Assembly (NCBI RefSeq): GCF_028751195.1
Contig: NZ_CP066785.1
Coordinates: 1-64,000 of the forward strand
Reading direction: 5' to 3'
DNA length: 64,000 nucleotides
Source: Alicyclobacillus sp. ALC3
Lineage (GTDB): Bacteria; Bacillota; Bacilli; Alicyclobacillales; Alicyclobacillaceae
In this document: piece by piece, positions 50,705 through 59,000 of the stretch
How the letters are laid out: every line of letters begins with the position of its first letter
How positions within the stretch are numbered: the stretch's first letter is position 1
Program-made: the position numbers and the translations under genes
Notes under the pieces: model-generated
What the model was told of the DNA's origin: nothing
Databases searched by the model: none
Seen by the model: the letters and a program-made list of their open reading frames with translations, nothing else

Positions 50705-50862
50705 TCAATCGCCTCCCGTCGAGAACCGTAGTAAACCTGACTAAGTTCCCACAATCGCCATTGTCGATACTAGAGACCTGTCAGCCATCGAAAACGTGCC
50801 ACCGCGAGAAGCGGGTAATTATCTACGTCCCAGTAGGTTTCGTAAGAAATTTAATTATCACT

Positions 50863-51087
50863 TCACTTTGCTATTCCGTCCTCCACCCGAACGCGATACT
50901 CCACATCCGTCCTGTCGGCTGTTTCGAACCAGGCGGAATGTTCGCCGACTTCGAGAACCCTCAAGCCGAGCTGTTTAGCGAACTGAGCGCAGGCATGTTG
51001 AAGAGTGGATGCATCCACTGCATATTTTGATGGCAAAGTCGCGATTGTAGTGGGTGCGCCGAGTTCGCGCACGAAGGTGTAGATCAT
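50863..51087 (-). CDS. Small protein coupled to the rep gene (74 aa)
   Basis: MIYTFVRELGAPTTIATLPSKYAVDASTLQHACAQF. The ATG overlaps the rep stop codon (ATGA), so it is translated after Rep. It has no recognised motif; an accessory or copy-control role is possible from position only. Confidence 0.6.
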   Translation of the reverse strand: MIYTFVRELGAPTTIATLPSKYAVDASTLQHACAQFAKQLGLRVLEVGEHSAWFETADRTDVEYRVRVEDGIAK

Positions 51088-51965
51088 CCCGATGCCCCCT
51101 GTTTTGCGCGAATGGGGATTGCCTCTTGTCGCTGACTGGTGGAAAGAATATCGAACTCGACATTGGTTGTTGCGTAGCCCAACTCGTTCGCGCCGGCAAT
51201 GAAGTAGTCCTTGTAGTGCGACTGGACATAGGACGCGGCAAACGTCGTGGGGAGCTGCACATATAAAACCCCGCCTACCTCTGTGACCTGCATGTCTGTA
51301 AACCACATGTCGTAGGTTTGTGGCGTGAAACGCGGTTGTAGAAGTCTTACGAAGTCGTGCGTGAGGATAGTAGGATCAGGTGTTTTATTTTCAGTGATAT
51401 ATTCAAGTGATATATTCGTACGAACCTCAGGTCCGGAAATTCGGACTTCAGGTTCGTGTTCCATGCGAACCTCAGGTACGGGCCGAACCTCAGGTACCGT
51501 ACGAACTTCAGGTTCGGATGGTGATTCTGACTCCATACGAACTTCAGGTACGGACGGCTTTTTGTACACAATATCGTAGTCATCTGGGTCTGGGGGCAGA
51601 GGGGATTGTCCAACATAGGCTAAAGCCTTTTCGATCAGCGGGCGGAAATTGTAGACGTTGTGACCCCACTGCTTTTTCGTGGGATGCTGGCGTTGTCCGA
51701 CAAGGAGTAGTCCTTTGTTGTATAGACTATCTATCCACTTCTGAACCTGGCGTGTACTGCACTTCATGTGCGCGGCCAGTTTCTCTTGGCTGGGGTAAGG
51801 GTCTTTCGTGTCGTGCTTGTATGTAAGGATGGTGCAGATGAAGCCGAACTCACCGTGCTCGATACCGAGATGACGGTAGTTGCGGACGACGATATTTGGG
51901 ATAGCGAGGAAACCTTCATCAAGGAGGCGGTGCCCCCAGACTGCTTCGATGGTGTCGTGTTCCAT
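51084..51965 (-). CDS. Plasmid replication initiator: HTH, PEVR repeats, DnaA domain I-like end
   Basis: 293 residues. Residues about 20-95 (IPNIVVRNYRHLGIEHGEFGFICTILTYKH ... PSQEKLAAHMKCSTRQVQKWIDSL) form a winged helix like RepA_N/DnaD-type initiators. Residues about 139-182 are PEVR repeats. Residues about 200-265 (LLQPRFTPQTYDMWF...LYVQLPTTFAASYVQSHYKDYF) resemble the N-terminal domain of DnaA. The repeats are encoded by DNA iterons, as in plasmids whose origin lies within rep. There is no good ribosome site, consistent with low expression. Confidence 0.75.
   Translation of the reverse strand: MEHDTIEAVWGHRLLDEGFLAIPNIVVRNYRHLGIEHGEFGFICTILTYKHDTKDPYPSQEKLAAHMKCSTRQVQKWIDSLYNKGLLLVGQRQHPTKKQWGHNVYNFRPLIEKALAYVGQSPLPPDPDDYDIVYKKPSVPEVRMESESPSEPEVRTVPEVRPVPEVRMEHEPEVRISGPEVRTNISLEYITENKTPDPTILTHDFVRLLQPRFTPQTYDMWFTDMQVTEVGGVLYVQLPTTFAASYVQSHYKDYFIAGANELGYATTNVEFDILSTSQRQEAIPIRAKQGASG
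51394..51549. repeat. Iterons and AT-rich repeats inside rep (probable oriV)
   Basis: CGAACYTCAGGT (one copy starts CGGAC) occurs at 51421, 51442, 51466, 51484, 51502 and 51538, 18-36 bp apart, always in frame. Next to them GTGATATATTC is repeated at 51394-51404 and 51407-51417 in an AT-rich block, suitable as an unwinding element. Confidence 0.75.
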
Positions 51966-52126
51966 TGTGGATTCGAACAGGTGTTTGTGGTTGACTTGAA
52001 CACACCGATGTGATAACTTTTTCTTGCAAGTTCACACATAGTGTCCAGAGAGCCCGCTCCCGCCAAGGTAAGGCTCTTTTTCTTTTGTCATCCACACGCT
52101 GTTCACTACCCTCCTTGTTGAGATAC

Positions 52127-52222
52127 TAAAAAACGCCCATCTTGTCAGATGTGAGCGTTTGCGGTAATCAGGCTACACCCGTCCCCTGAAAAGGGTGCGG
52201 TGAGCCCCACTCACTTCTGGAC
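52127..52222 (-). ncRNA. Short structured RNA or rep leader attenuator
   Basis: TTGACA (52259-52254) and TATACT (52234-52229, preceded by TGC) precede an about 95-nt minus-strand transcript with hairpins GTGAG/CTCAC and CACCC/GGGTG, and a terminator (52132-52159) with TTTTTT. The -35/-10 spacing is 19 bp. Rep starts 160 bp further on, so this could be an attenuator or separate control RNA. Confidence 0.45.
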
Positions 52223-52290
52223 AGGGTCAGTATAGCACATTTTTCTAAGAGCTTGTCAACGTGTCGAATTCTGTAGTAGTGTCGGAGTTC

Positions 52291-52310
52291 TAATGTCTAC
52301 GTAGACATTA
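52291..52310. repeat. Perfect 20-bp palindrome with GTCTACGTAGAC core
   Basis: TAATGTCTACGTAGACATTA is fully symmetric and shares its core with the clusters at 46.9 kb and the repeats at 55.8 kb. It sits just upstream of the promoter of the rep leader. Confidence 0.65.
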
Positions 52311-52378
52311 CGTTTACGCTTGTGTTCACCAGTGGCACTATGGTATGATTGAGTCAAACTTAAAAGCTCGCTCTGGAC

Positions 52379-52408
52379 AAAGACCCCCTTGGTTCCAAGG
52401 GGGTCTTT
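52379..52408. terminator. Terminator of the parA operon
   Basis: AAAGACCCCCTTGG and its perfect complement CCAAGGGGGTCTTT form a 14-bp stem; symmetric, so active in both directions. Confidence 0.85.
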
Positions 52409-52427
52409 CACATGGGCGATTCGCCCA

Positions 52428-53012
52428 CTAGCGACGCTTCGGCTGGGTTTGCTCCTGCTGTTCTAGCTGGAGTTTGTAGAGGTCCAGGGCTATTTTGAGG
52501 CCAGTGTTCACAAGCCGTTTGTGGAATCCCTTCCTCTTCTTCATCTTCTTTGCGAGTGCATCTATTTGAGCTGCCATGGATTTTTCTATAATGAAGCTTT
52601 TGGGCACATAGTCGTCAAACACTCTTCGATCGTCATCCATGGCGCCTTTGAAGTAATCGTTGTATAGGAAGTCAAACCGTTCGAGTAAGTCTGATAGGTT
52701 GGTGTAGCCCCCGGGCTCTGGCTCATTTTCATCTACCTCATGGTCGCCAGAGACTTTCGCTTCAACCCGATCGCTATCACTCGGAACCTTTGTCGTGTCT
52801 GTAGTCTCCTCAACAGCGCCTGTGCGGTCTTCAAAAGAAAGTTTGGTGTCGGATGCTGTTTCCACTTCCGCAGTATGGACCGTCTGCGCTAGATTGGTTT
52901 CTTGGACGACTGGTGTTGTTTTCGTGCTTGCCGACATAGAGTCGAGGATATCTATCTTTTGATCGATTTCTGCACCAATGTTTTGTTTATCATCAGGGTT
53001 TCGCTGGTTCAT
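52428..53012 (-). CDS. ParA partner protein (putative ParB-like/centromere-binding)
   Basis: 194 residues from ATG 53012, overlapping the parA 3' end by 20 bp. The long N-terminal part is acidic and disordered; the C-terminal 100 residues (LSDLLERFDFLYNDYFKG ... VPKSFIIEKSMAAQIDALAKKMKKRKGF) resemble a ribbon-helix-helix-like DNA-binding domain. It probably binds the centromere for ParA. The family is not identified. Confidence 0.6.
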   Translation of the reverse strand: MNQRNPDDKQNIGAEIDQKIDILDSMSASTKTTPVVQETNLAQTVHTAEVETASDTKLSFEDRTGAVEETTDTTKVPSDSDRVEAKVSGDHEVDENEPEPGGYTNLSDLLERFDFLYNDYFKGAMDDDRRVFDDYVPKSFIIEKSMAAQIDALAKKMKKRKGFHKRLVNTGLKIALDLYKLQLEQQEQTQPKRR

Positions 53013-53817
53013 TTTCGAGAGTAGTGTCTGAGCTTTGGAACTTGGCGACACGGGCCATCAACTCCTCAATAAAAGACTCGTACATGCGGAGCACTGTGCG
53101 ATCCGCTTTTGTCCGTTTTTCGATGCCGGTAATGGCAAACTCAGCTACGCGTGCGCGGCGTTGGATCACAGTGTCAAATACAAAGTCACTGTACTCTGCG
53201 CGTGCTTTATCAAGGATTCCTTGACCAAGGCCAGTTCGAGGATCAATGACTGAGGTGAGTATCCCGATGACCCGCATGGCTGGATTGATGCGTTCCTGGG
53301 CAGCAATGAGGATCTCAAGGTAGTTGGCCAAAGCGTTATAGCAAAAGGGCTCCGCTTGCAGCATGACGATGTTGTAGTCGGCTGCCGCTATACCGTTTAT
53401 CGTTTGTTCTCCAAGGTTTGGTGGTAAGTCGATAAATATGTAGTCATACTGGTCTCGCACAAGGTCTAGGGTTTCTTTAAGCACTAGTGATACGTTCTTG
53501 TTGGATTGTTGCGTGTACAACCAACGCGCAAAGCCGGAAAGGAAGTCATCTGCGGGCAAGATATGTAGATTGTCACTGATTCTATGGATATACTCCTCTG
53601 GTCTTTGCGTTTGGATAGCTTCGAGCACAGTCTTCTCCCGAAACACTTGGAGGTCGTCGTGCCCGGTCAAGAGTTGCGTCAGGTTGCCTTGGCTGTCGAA
53701 GTCTACAGCAAGGACTTTGTGGCCTTGCTCTTGCGCAAGTAGCCAGGCCGTAATCCCGGTGGTCGTAGACTTTGATGTGCCACCCTTTTGTACGCCTAAA
53801 GCAAAAATGGTCGCCAC
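52993..53817 (-). CDS. parA: ParA-family partition ATPase
   Basis: 274 residues with the deviant Walker A VQKGGTSKSTTTG, the DFDSQGNLT switch, and Walker B IDLPPN. ParA positions plasmid copies over the nucleoid. ATG 53817. Downstream partner overlaps by 20 bp. The AT-rich repeat block just upstream is a candidate centromere. Together with parM/parR the plasmid has two partition systems. Confidence 0.92.
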   Translation of the reverse strand: MATIFALGVQKGGTSKSTTTGITAWLLAQEQGHKVLAVDFDSQGNLTQLLTGHDDLQVFREKTVLEAIQTQRPEEYIHRISDNLHILPADDFLSGFARWLYTQQSNKNVSLVLKETLDLVRDQYDYIFIDLPPNLGEQTINGIAAADYNIVMLQAEPFCYNALANYLEILIAAQERINPAMRVIGILTSVIDPRTGLGQGILDKARAEYSDFVFDTVIQRRARVAEFAITGIEKRTKADRTVLRMYESFIEELMARVAKFQSSDTTLENEPAKP

Positions 53818-53879
53818 TGATGGACCTCCGTTCTGAGTTCGATAAAACTATGATATAGGAACGGAACGTGTTTGTTAAT

Positions 53880-54170
53880 ATCCATCCTAGCGTATTGAAA
53901 AAACTGTTCATAGACATATTTATAAATGTATTTAGTTTGATGTTTATATATAGGTTGAAAGAAGTGTTTATATATAGATGCATAAAGATAGTAGAGAAGA
54001 GAAAGATGTGTATGAAAAGTTTAGTATTCATTTTTATAAAAGAATGACTAAACATGAAACTGTGGATGAAAACGTTCATGTTTATATGACTCTTAGAGAA
54101 GATATGTGAAAAGTTTTGTCTAAATATAACGGTGTTCATTCATATATATCTATGGATAATGGTGTTGGAT
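53880..54170. other. AT-rich, repeat-containing noncoding block (candidate centromere)
   Basis: About 300 bp, very AT-rich compared with its surroundings. TGTTTATATATAG occurs at 53941 and 53965 (24-bp period), with related GTTCAT and TTTATAWA words around them. No credible gene; a long minus-strand frame here is low-complexity and lacks a ribosome site. Confidence 0.5.
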
Positions 54171-54219
54171 GATGGAGGCGCCCACGCGACAGATGGGCGC
54201 CTCGGCGTCAGGGAGAAGG

Positions 54220-54672
54220 TCAAGCGCCGCTGAGCTTATGGAACAATGCCACGGCTGCAGGGTCCGGCTGCTCCGTCATAGCACTTCCGAGGTGCTGGTT
54301 TGCTGACTCTTCCTCTTCTTGTAGATCGACGTGTTGGCTGCTCCGTGCAGTCCGCCCGTTATGATGATCATCACCGCGGCCCAGGAGTTGGCAGGCGAAG
54401 ATGGATAGCGCGCGTTGGAAAAGAGGGTTTTCTAACTGTTGCAACTCGTATTGGTTCAGTGGTGGCAGTGTCACCGACGCGTGAATGCCGGTTTCCACTC
54501 GCGCCTGCTCGAGTCGACGGAAGAAGAAGCCTGCGATTGCACCGGCCTTTCCCTCAGTGTTTCTGCCAGCCACCTGGTTCAGGTAGTCCAGATCGACCGA
54601 CGAGATGTTCTGAGGCACGCGAAATGAGATGACGTCCCCCGGTCGTAACTCTGTTCGGCGTGTCATCGTCAT
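54220..54672 (-). CDS. parR: ParR-like partner of ParM
   Basis: 150 residues. The N-terminal VISFRVPQNISSVDLDYLNQVAGR...KAGAIAGFFFRRLEQARVE fits a ribbon-helix-helix DNA-binding protein; the tail is acidic and disordered. ATG 54672 overlaps the parM stop (ATGA). In R1-like systems ParR binds parC repeats and links them to ParM filaments. Assigned from position and fold. Confidence 0.7.
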   Translation of the reverse strand: MTMTRRTELRPGDVISFRVPQNISSVDLDYLNQVAGRNTEGKAGAIAGFFFRRLEQARVETGIHASVTLPPLNQYELQQLENPLFQRALSIFACQLLGRGDDHHNGRTARSSQHVDLQEEEESANQHLGSAMTEQPDPAAVALFHKLSGA

Positions 54673-55796
54673 ACACCCTCGGAGACGGACGCAGCGCTGC
54701 GCGATAACTGTAACATCCGCCAGTAGGACTCGGCGATCATCCAGACGCTTTCTTCCGACGACTCCTGCCACCGCAGCGGGAATGTGCGCTTGCCTTGTTC
54801 ATTGACTGCGGTGAGATAGGGACGTAGCAGAGCCGATCCACCGCCAATCTGATAGACCAACTCTAGGTCGGACACCTTCTTCCACATCCGCGTCAGATGT
54901 TCGTGCTGCACACGGGCGCATTCGGCCAGCGCCACATCCACAATGTCCTTGACGGACGTGAGTTTGCCATCGACAAGGATGTGGTTTTTGCGCTCGTTTG
55001 GTGCTAGCAGAACGTCCCGCACAAGGTTTCGCCGCGAACGGATCTTGTGGTGGTAGCGCTGGTAGACGTTCTCGATGATGAGGTCCAGGTACTCGCTGAC
55101 GCCGGAGTTGATGCCCTCGGAGTTGATGTTGTCCGGCTCTCCACGCTCGATCACCGCGGAGTCGGTCGAGAGGCCACCAATGTCGTTGATGAGGATCGAC
55201 TTTTGTAGCAGCTCTGTGTTCTTGATGTGGCCGTGCTCATCTGTCACCAGGTGCATCATGGCCGCTTGGCCTTCGCTGTACACGTCCACCTGCTCGAACT
55301 CGATGCGCACGACCGTTCCGGATAGGTCCGGCGTTTGCAGAAACTCTACCTCGTGCACTTTGCCCATCAACCGCTCGGCAAACGCAGCGCGAGCACCGGG
55401 CTGTTTGGCCTCGCGCAGTGGCAGACCGGTGGACACCGCGTAGGTCGCGTGCACCGTGCCAGGACTGGCCTTCGTCTCTGTGGCAGCGTCCAAGGCCAGT
55501 GACACCAGGAGCATGATCACCGCCTGGTCAGATGTGCCCTTTGTGTCGCCGGGTTCTGGCTCGTGGTTTGGCGCGTACCGGGTTGCCAAGTTTCCCACTG
55601 CGTATACGCCGCTGTTTGCGAGCGCCGGGCTGGTGATGCGGCAGTGGATACCCTCGTACACGTTGCTCTCTAACGACAACACGCCGCGATCGGCGGGGAT
55701 GGGGGCGATGACGTTGGGGATCGGTTGGCCGTGTGCCCCGCTGTAGATGGGTTTTACGCTGTCGTTCCCGATGTCGATAGCCGCGAGTCTCAGCAT
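54669..55796 (-). CDS. parM: ParM/StbA-family actin-like partition ATPase
   Basis: 375 residues with an actin-like ATPase fold: phosphate-1 IDIGNDSVKPI, phosphate-2 NDIGGLSTDSAVI, and adenosine-binding QIGGGSALLRPYL. ParM filaments push plasmid copies apart. It follows a five-fold 17-bp repeat array and a TGGCG-type promoter, so the array lies in the transcribed leader where ParR could repress its own operon. Confidence 0.88.
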   Translation of the reverse strand: MLRLAAIDIGNDSVKPIYSGAHGQPIPNVIAPIPADRGVLSLESNVYEGIHCRITSPALANSGVYAVGNLATRYAPNHEPEPGDTKGTSDQAVIMLLVSLALDAATETKASPGTVHATYAVSTGLPLREAKQPGARAAFAERLMGKVHEVEFLQTPDLSGTVVRIEFEQVDVYSEGQAAMMHLVTDEHGHIKNTELLQKSILINDIGGLSTDSAVIERGEPDNINSEGINSGVSEYLDLIIENVYQRYHHKIRSRRNLVRDVLLAPNERKNHILVDGKLTSVKDIVDVALAECARVQHEHLTRMWKKVSDLELVYQIGGGSALLRPYLTAVNEQGKRTFPLRWQESSEESVWMIAESYWRMLQLSRSAASVSEGV

Positions 55797-55823
55797 GGTT
55801 TCTCCTCCACTTCTTTTTCTCCA

Positions 55824-55908
55824 ATGTAGACACTGTGAAGACGTAGGCAGTGCGTCAACGTAGTCACGATGCAGACGTAGACTTCGTGTAGACGTCTACT
55901 TCACACTA
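55824..55908. repeat. parC-like array: five 17-bp tandem repeats
   Basis: Units beginning ATGTAG/ACGTAG/ACGTAG/ACGTAG/ACGTCT start at 55824, 55841, 55858, 55875 and 55892, exactly 17 bp apart. They end at the -10 box of the parM promoter. Position and period match ParR-binding centromeres. Confidence 0.8.
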
Positions 55909-55946
55909 GCACGATATCGCCGGGATAGTCCGCCATCTTGTCGCCA
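55903..55946 (-). promoter_or_regulatory. TGGCG-type backbone promoter, copy g (parM/parR)
   Basis: Repeat pair at 55946-55930 and -10 box TAGTGT at 55908-55903, preceded by TGC. Confidence 0.75.
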
Positions 55947-55952
55947 TTATGG

Positions 55953-55977
55953 AAAAGGCCGCCCGGTTTGGGCGGCC
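55953..55977 (-). terminator. Terminator of the surface-protein gene
   Basis: GGCCGCCCAAACCGGGCGGCC hairpin region (55958-55977) followed by TTTTCC on the minus strand. Confidence 0.85.
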
Positions 55978-56008
55978 ATCAAGTGTGTTCTCGACTAGTT
56001 TTGATGCG

Positions 56009-59000
56009 TCACCATGTCTGATGTTCGTGGAAGTATGTCTTCGGGTCGTTGCCGCTGACCCACGGAGCATCGATGGTGAACGATGCCTGCGCGGTTGCGA
56101 CTTGATTGTCCGTGCTCTTCGCCCAGAACGTCACGCTATACGTCCCGTCCTTGAGGTATTGGAACCATGTGGACCAATTCGGGTTGCTGTTCCCCTCCAA
56201 CAGTCCCGTCACAGGGTTGTAGGTAAGGTTAACCGTAAACTGCGTCGGTGCACCAAAGGGGGCAAATGAGCTGTAGTTCAGCCCGCTAAAGGTGACGGTT
56301 GCCTGTGCGATGGTAGACACAGAAGGTTCGGCTCTCAACACAAATTCCTCGCCTGCCCAGAAGTAACTCAGCGGTCGCACAAGGCTCGGATCACGCGTAG
56401 CGTAGTAGGCGTTGTACGATTGCAGGTTCTTCAACCACCCGGGCGTGTGTGTCACGATGGCACTCGTCAGGGTCAACGGTATCTGTTTCCACGTCACTTG
56501 GACGTCGTTACTGCTTTGTAGCTGTTTCCCAGTGGTCGGGTCTATGAAGTACGCGACAAAGGTGTCCGTGACCGCCTTCTGCTCAGTCCACGTGGCGGTA
56601 AGCGATGTGGCATTCGCGGGACTTTGGCCGACCATTTTGTTGTCGGTTGTGTTCCAAATCTGTATCACTGAACCTGATGGAGCACCGGCCGATGTGGCTG
56701 TCAGTGTCGCAGGGTTACCCTCGTTAAGACTTGTTGGATTTGCCGCGAGTGCAAGGTGCCACTGGTACCACTGCACGGTCACTGGTGACGAAGTGGCAGA
56801 AACGCTTTGTGGCGTGTTCGTGACGGTATAAGTTGCCTCCTGTGAAATGTTCGGTGACGAGTTTTCTTTCAACACGTACTCCGTCCATGTGAACGTTCCG
56901 ACTTCACTACTGAACCAACCAGCAGGGAGCTTTGAAACATATCCGGTGGTTGTCCACTCACTCGGGCTGGATGTTGTGAGGAGTGTATTGCCACTGCTGC
57001 CTGTCGCAGTAAGCGCAACACCAGCCGTGTTATTGTTCGGGCTGGTAAAGTGGTTTGTGTTCATAGCTTCAATGATGATTTGGTGTTGCCCAGCAGATAG
57101 TGTGACCGTCGCACTCGATGTGTTTGGGATACTCCCTCCGACACCCCCACCACTGCCCTGTTTCATCACAGGTTGACCATCTACATAGACCTGGGCATAG
57201 TCGTCCACGTAGGGCATAGATAGCGTCACAGACTGCGTTTGAGAGAGCGTCAACGTACTCTGAAAAAATGCAGTTCCATTGGGCTGACTCGATGATGCTG
57301 AAACCCATATGGAGCCGTTCCCATCACTGCTGGACTGCGCGGTAGTCGTAAAGAGTGTTGCAGGTACTTGTAGCGGTGCGGTTTGGAACGTCCAGAATGG
57401 GAAGGTGTTTGTCTGCCCTGATCCGGGTTTAATGATAAAGACACTGTTGGATAAGTACCCACCTGCCACATACACATTTCCGTTGGCTGGGTCATATTCA
57501 ACACCGTCAAGGTCATTGCCGGACGGCAAAGTCACTGTGTCAATCACCGCGTTGGTGGTCGGGTTAATGATGCCAACGGTGGCGGAGTTTTGGCTTGCAA
57601 CATAGAGGTCGCCACTCTTTGCATCGTATCCAATACCATCCGGTCCGCTACCGAGACCGGTTATAGTCGCGACGACTGCGTTGGTGCTTCCGTTGATGGC
57701 GGTGACGTTGCCATAGATGTTGGCGGAATACACATCTCCATTTTTGGGGTCGTAGGCCAGTGCAATTGGATCTCCACCAATGGAGTTGATGATTGTAACT
57801 AGTGAGTTTGTGTTGCCATTGATAACAGCTACGTCACTGCTGTTGCTCGTGACATAGATATCTCCATTGCCGGCATCGTAGGTTATACCTTGAGGGTATG
57901 AACCCACACCTCCGATTGTTCCAACGTCTGACATTCCGTTTATCACACTAACGCTACTAGAACCTTCGTTCGTGACATATAGATCATGGTTACCGGAATC
58001 ATAGGTTATTCCTTGAGGGTATGACCCAACACCCACAGTCCCTATGACTGAGTTGGTGCTCCCGTTGATGACATAGACGTCATTCCCTTCCAGGTTCGGC
58101 ACATACACATAGCCGTTGGATGGGTCGTACGCGACAGAGTAAGGCATCGTCGATGCACCGAGATTTAGTTTGGTAAGGACTGCATTCGTAGTGCCGCTTA
58201 TCACCGTGACCGTTCCATCGCCTTGGTCGGCTACGTACAAATTGCCATTGGCTGAGTCATAGGCGACGGCTTGGGGATACCATCCTGTTGTTACTGTAGC
58301 AGCGAGTCCATCGCCGCCAGAGGCAGGCACCGAAAGTCCGGGGATGGATGGATTCCCTGGTTTCACAACCTGTGCTACGTAGTGGTCCGTTGCCGGACTT
58401 GATTTTGTCTGCAAGGCGTTGAGGGTCGACTGTCCAGAATGTCCCGAAGCAATAGTCTGTCCGGTCGTTTGATCCACGATGTCGAGCATGTACCCACTCG
58501 GGACGTTCTGCGCGCTGGCAGCAAGGTTACTGGACGATCCTACAGGCAAGGTTGTCGGGCTTGCGGTTAGCGTCACAGAGTACCATTTCACTGCCTGAAT
58601 TGGCGACGTGACAAAAGCACTGCTGACCGAATTACTCGTACTGACATAGGCAACATAGCTGTCCGTTTGAGCGGTGGACTCTGTTTGTGATGTGGACACC
58701 GTAGAACTTTGGCTTGTCGCAAGCACTTGGCCGGTAGTTTCATCGAAGAGAATGAGCCAGTCCCCGCTTGGCATGTTTTGCGCGTTCGCAGTGATGGTCG
58801 AGGCATGATTGATGTCGAGAGCGCTAGGTGTTGCTGAAAGCGAAGCACCTACCCATTGGACTTGGTCCGTGTTAGATAGAGGCCCCGTCTGCACATAACC
58901 ATCCGTTACGTATGCCACGAAGTCATACGTTCTTGCCGAACCCGACGCATATTGTCCGACAAGCGTTGAAGCACTACCCGATGCGACAGTCTGGCCTGTC

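Noticed and set aside
53582-54139. 185-codon minus-strand frame over the AT-rich block
   Set aside because: Low-complexity Asn/Ile/Phe/His-rich product, overlaps parA out of frame and has no ribosome site.
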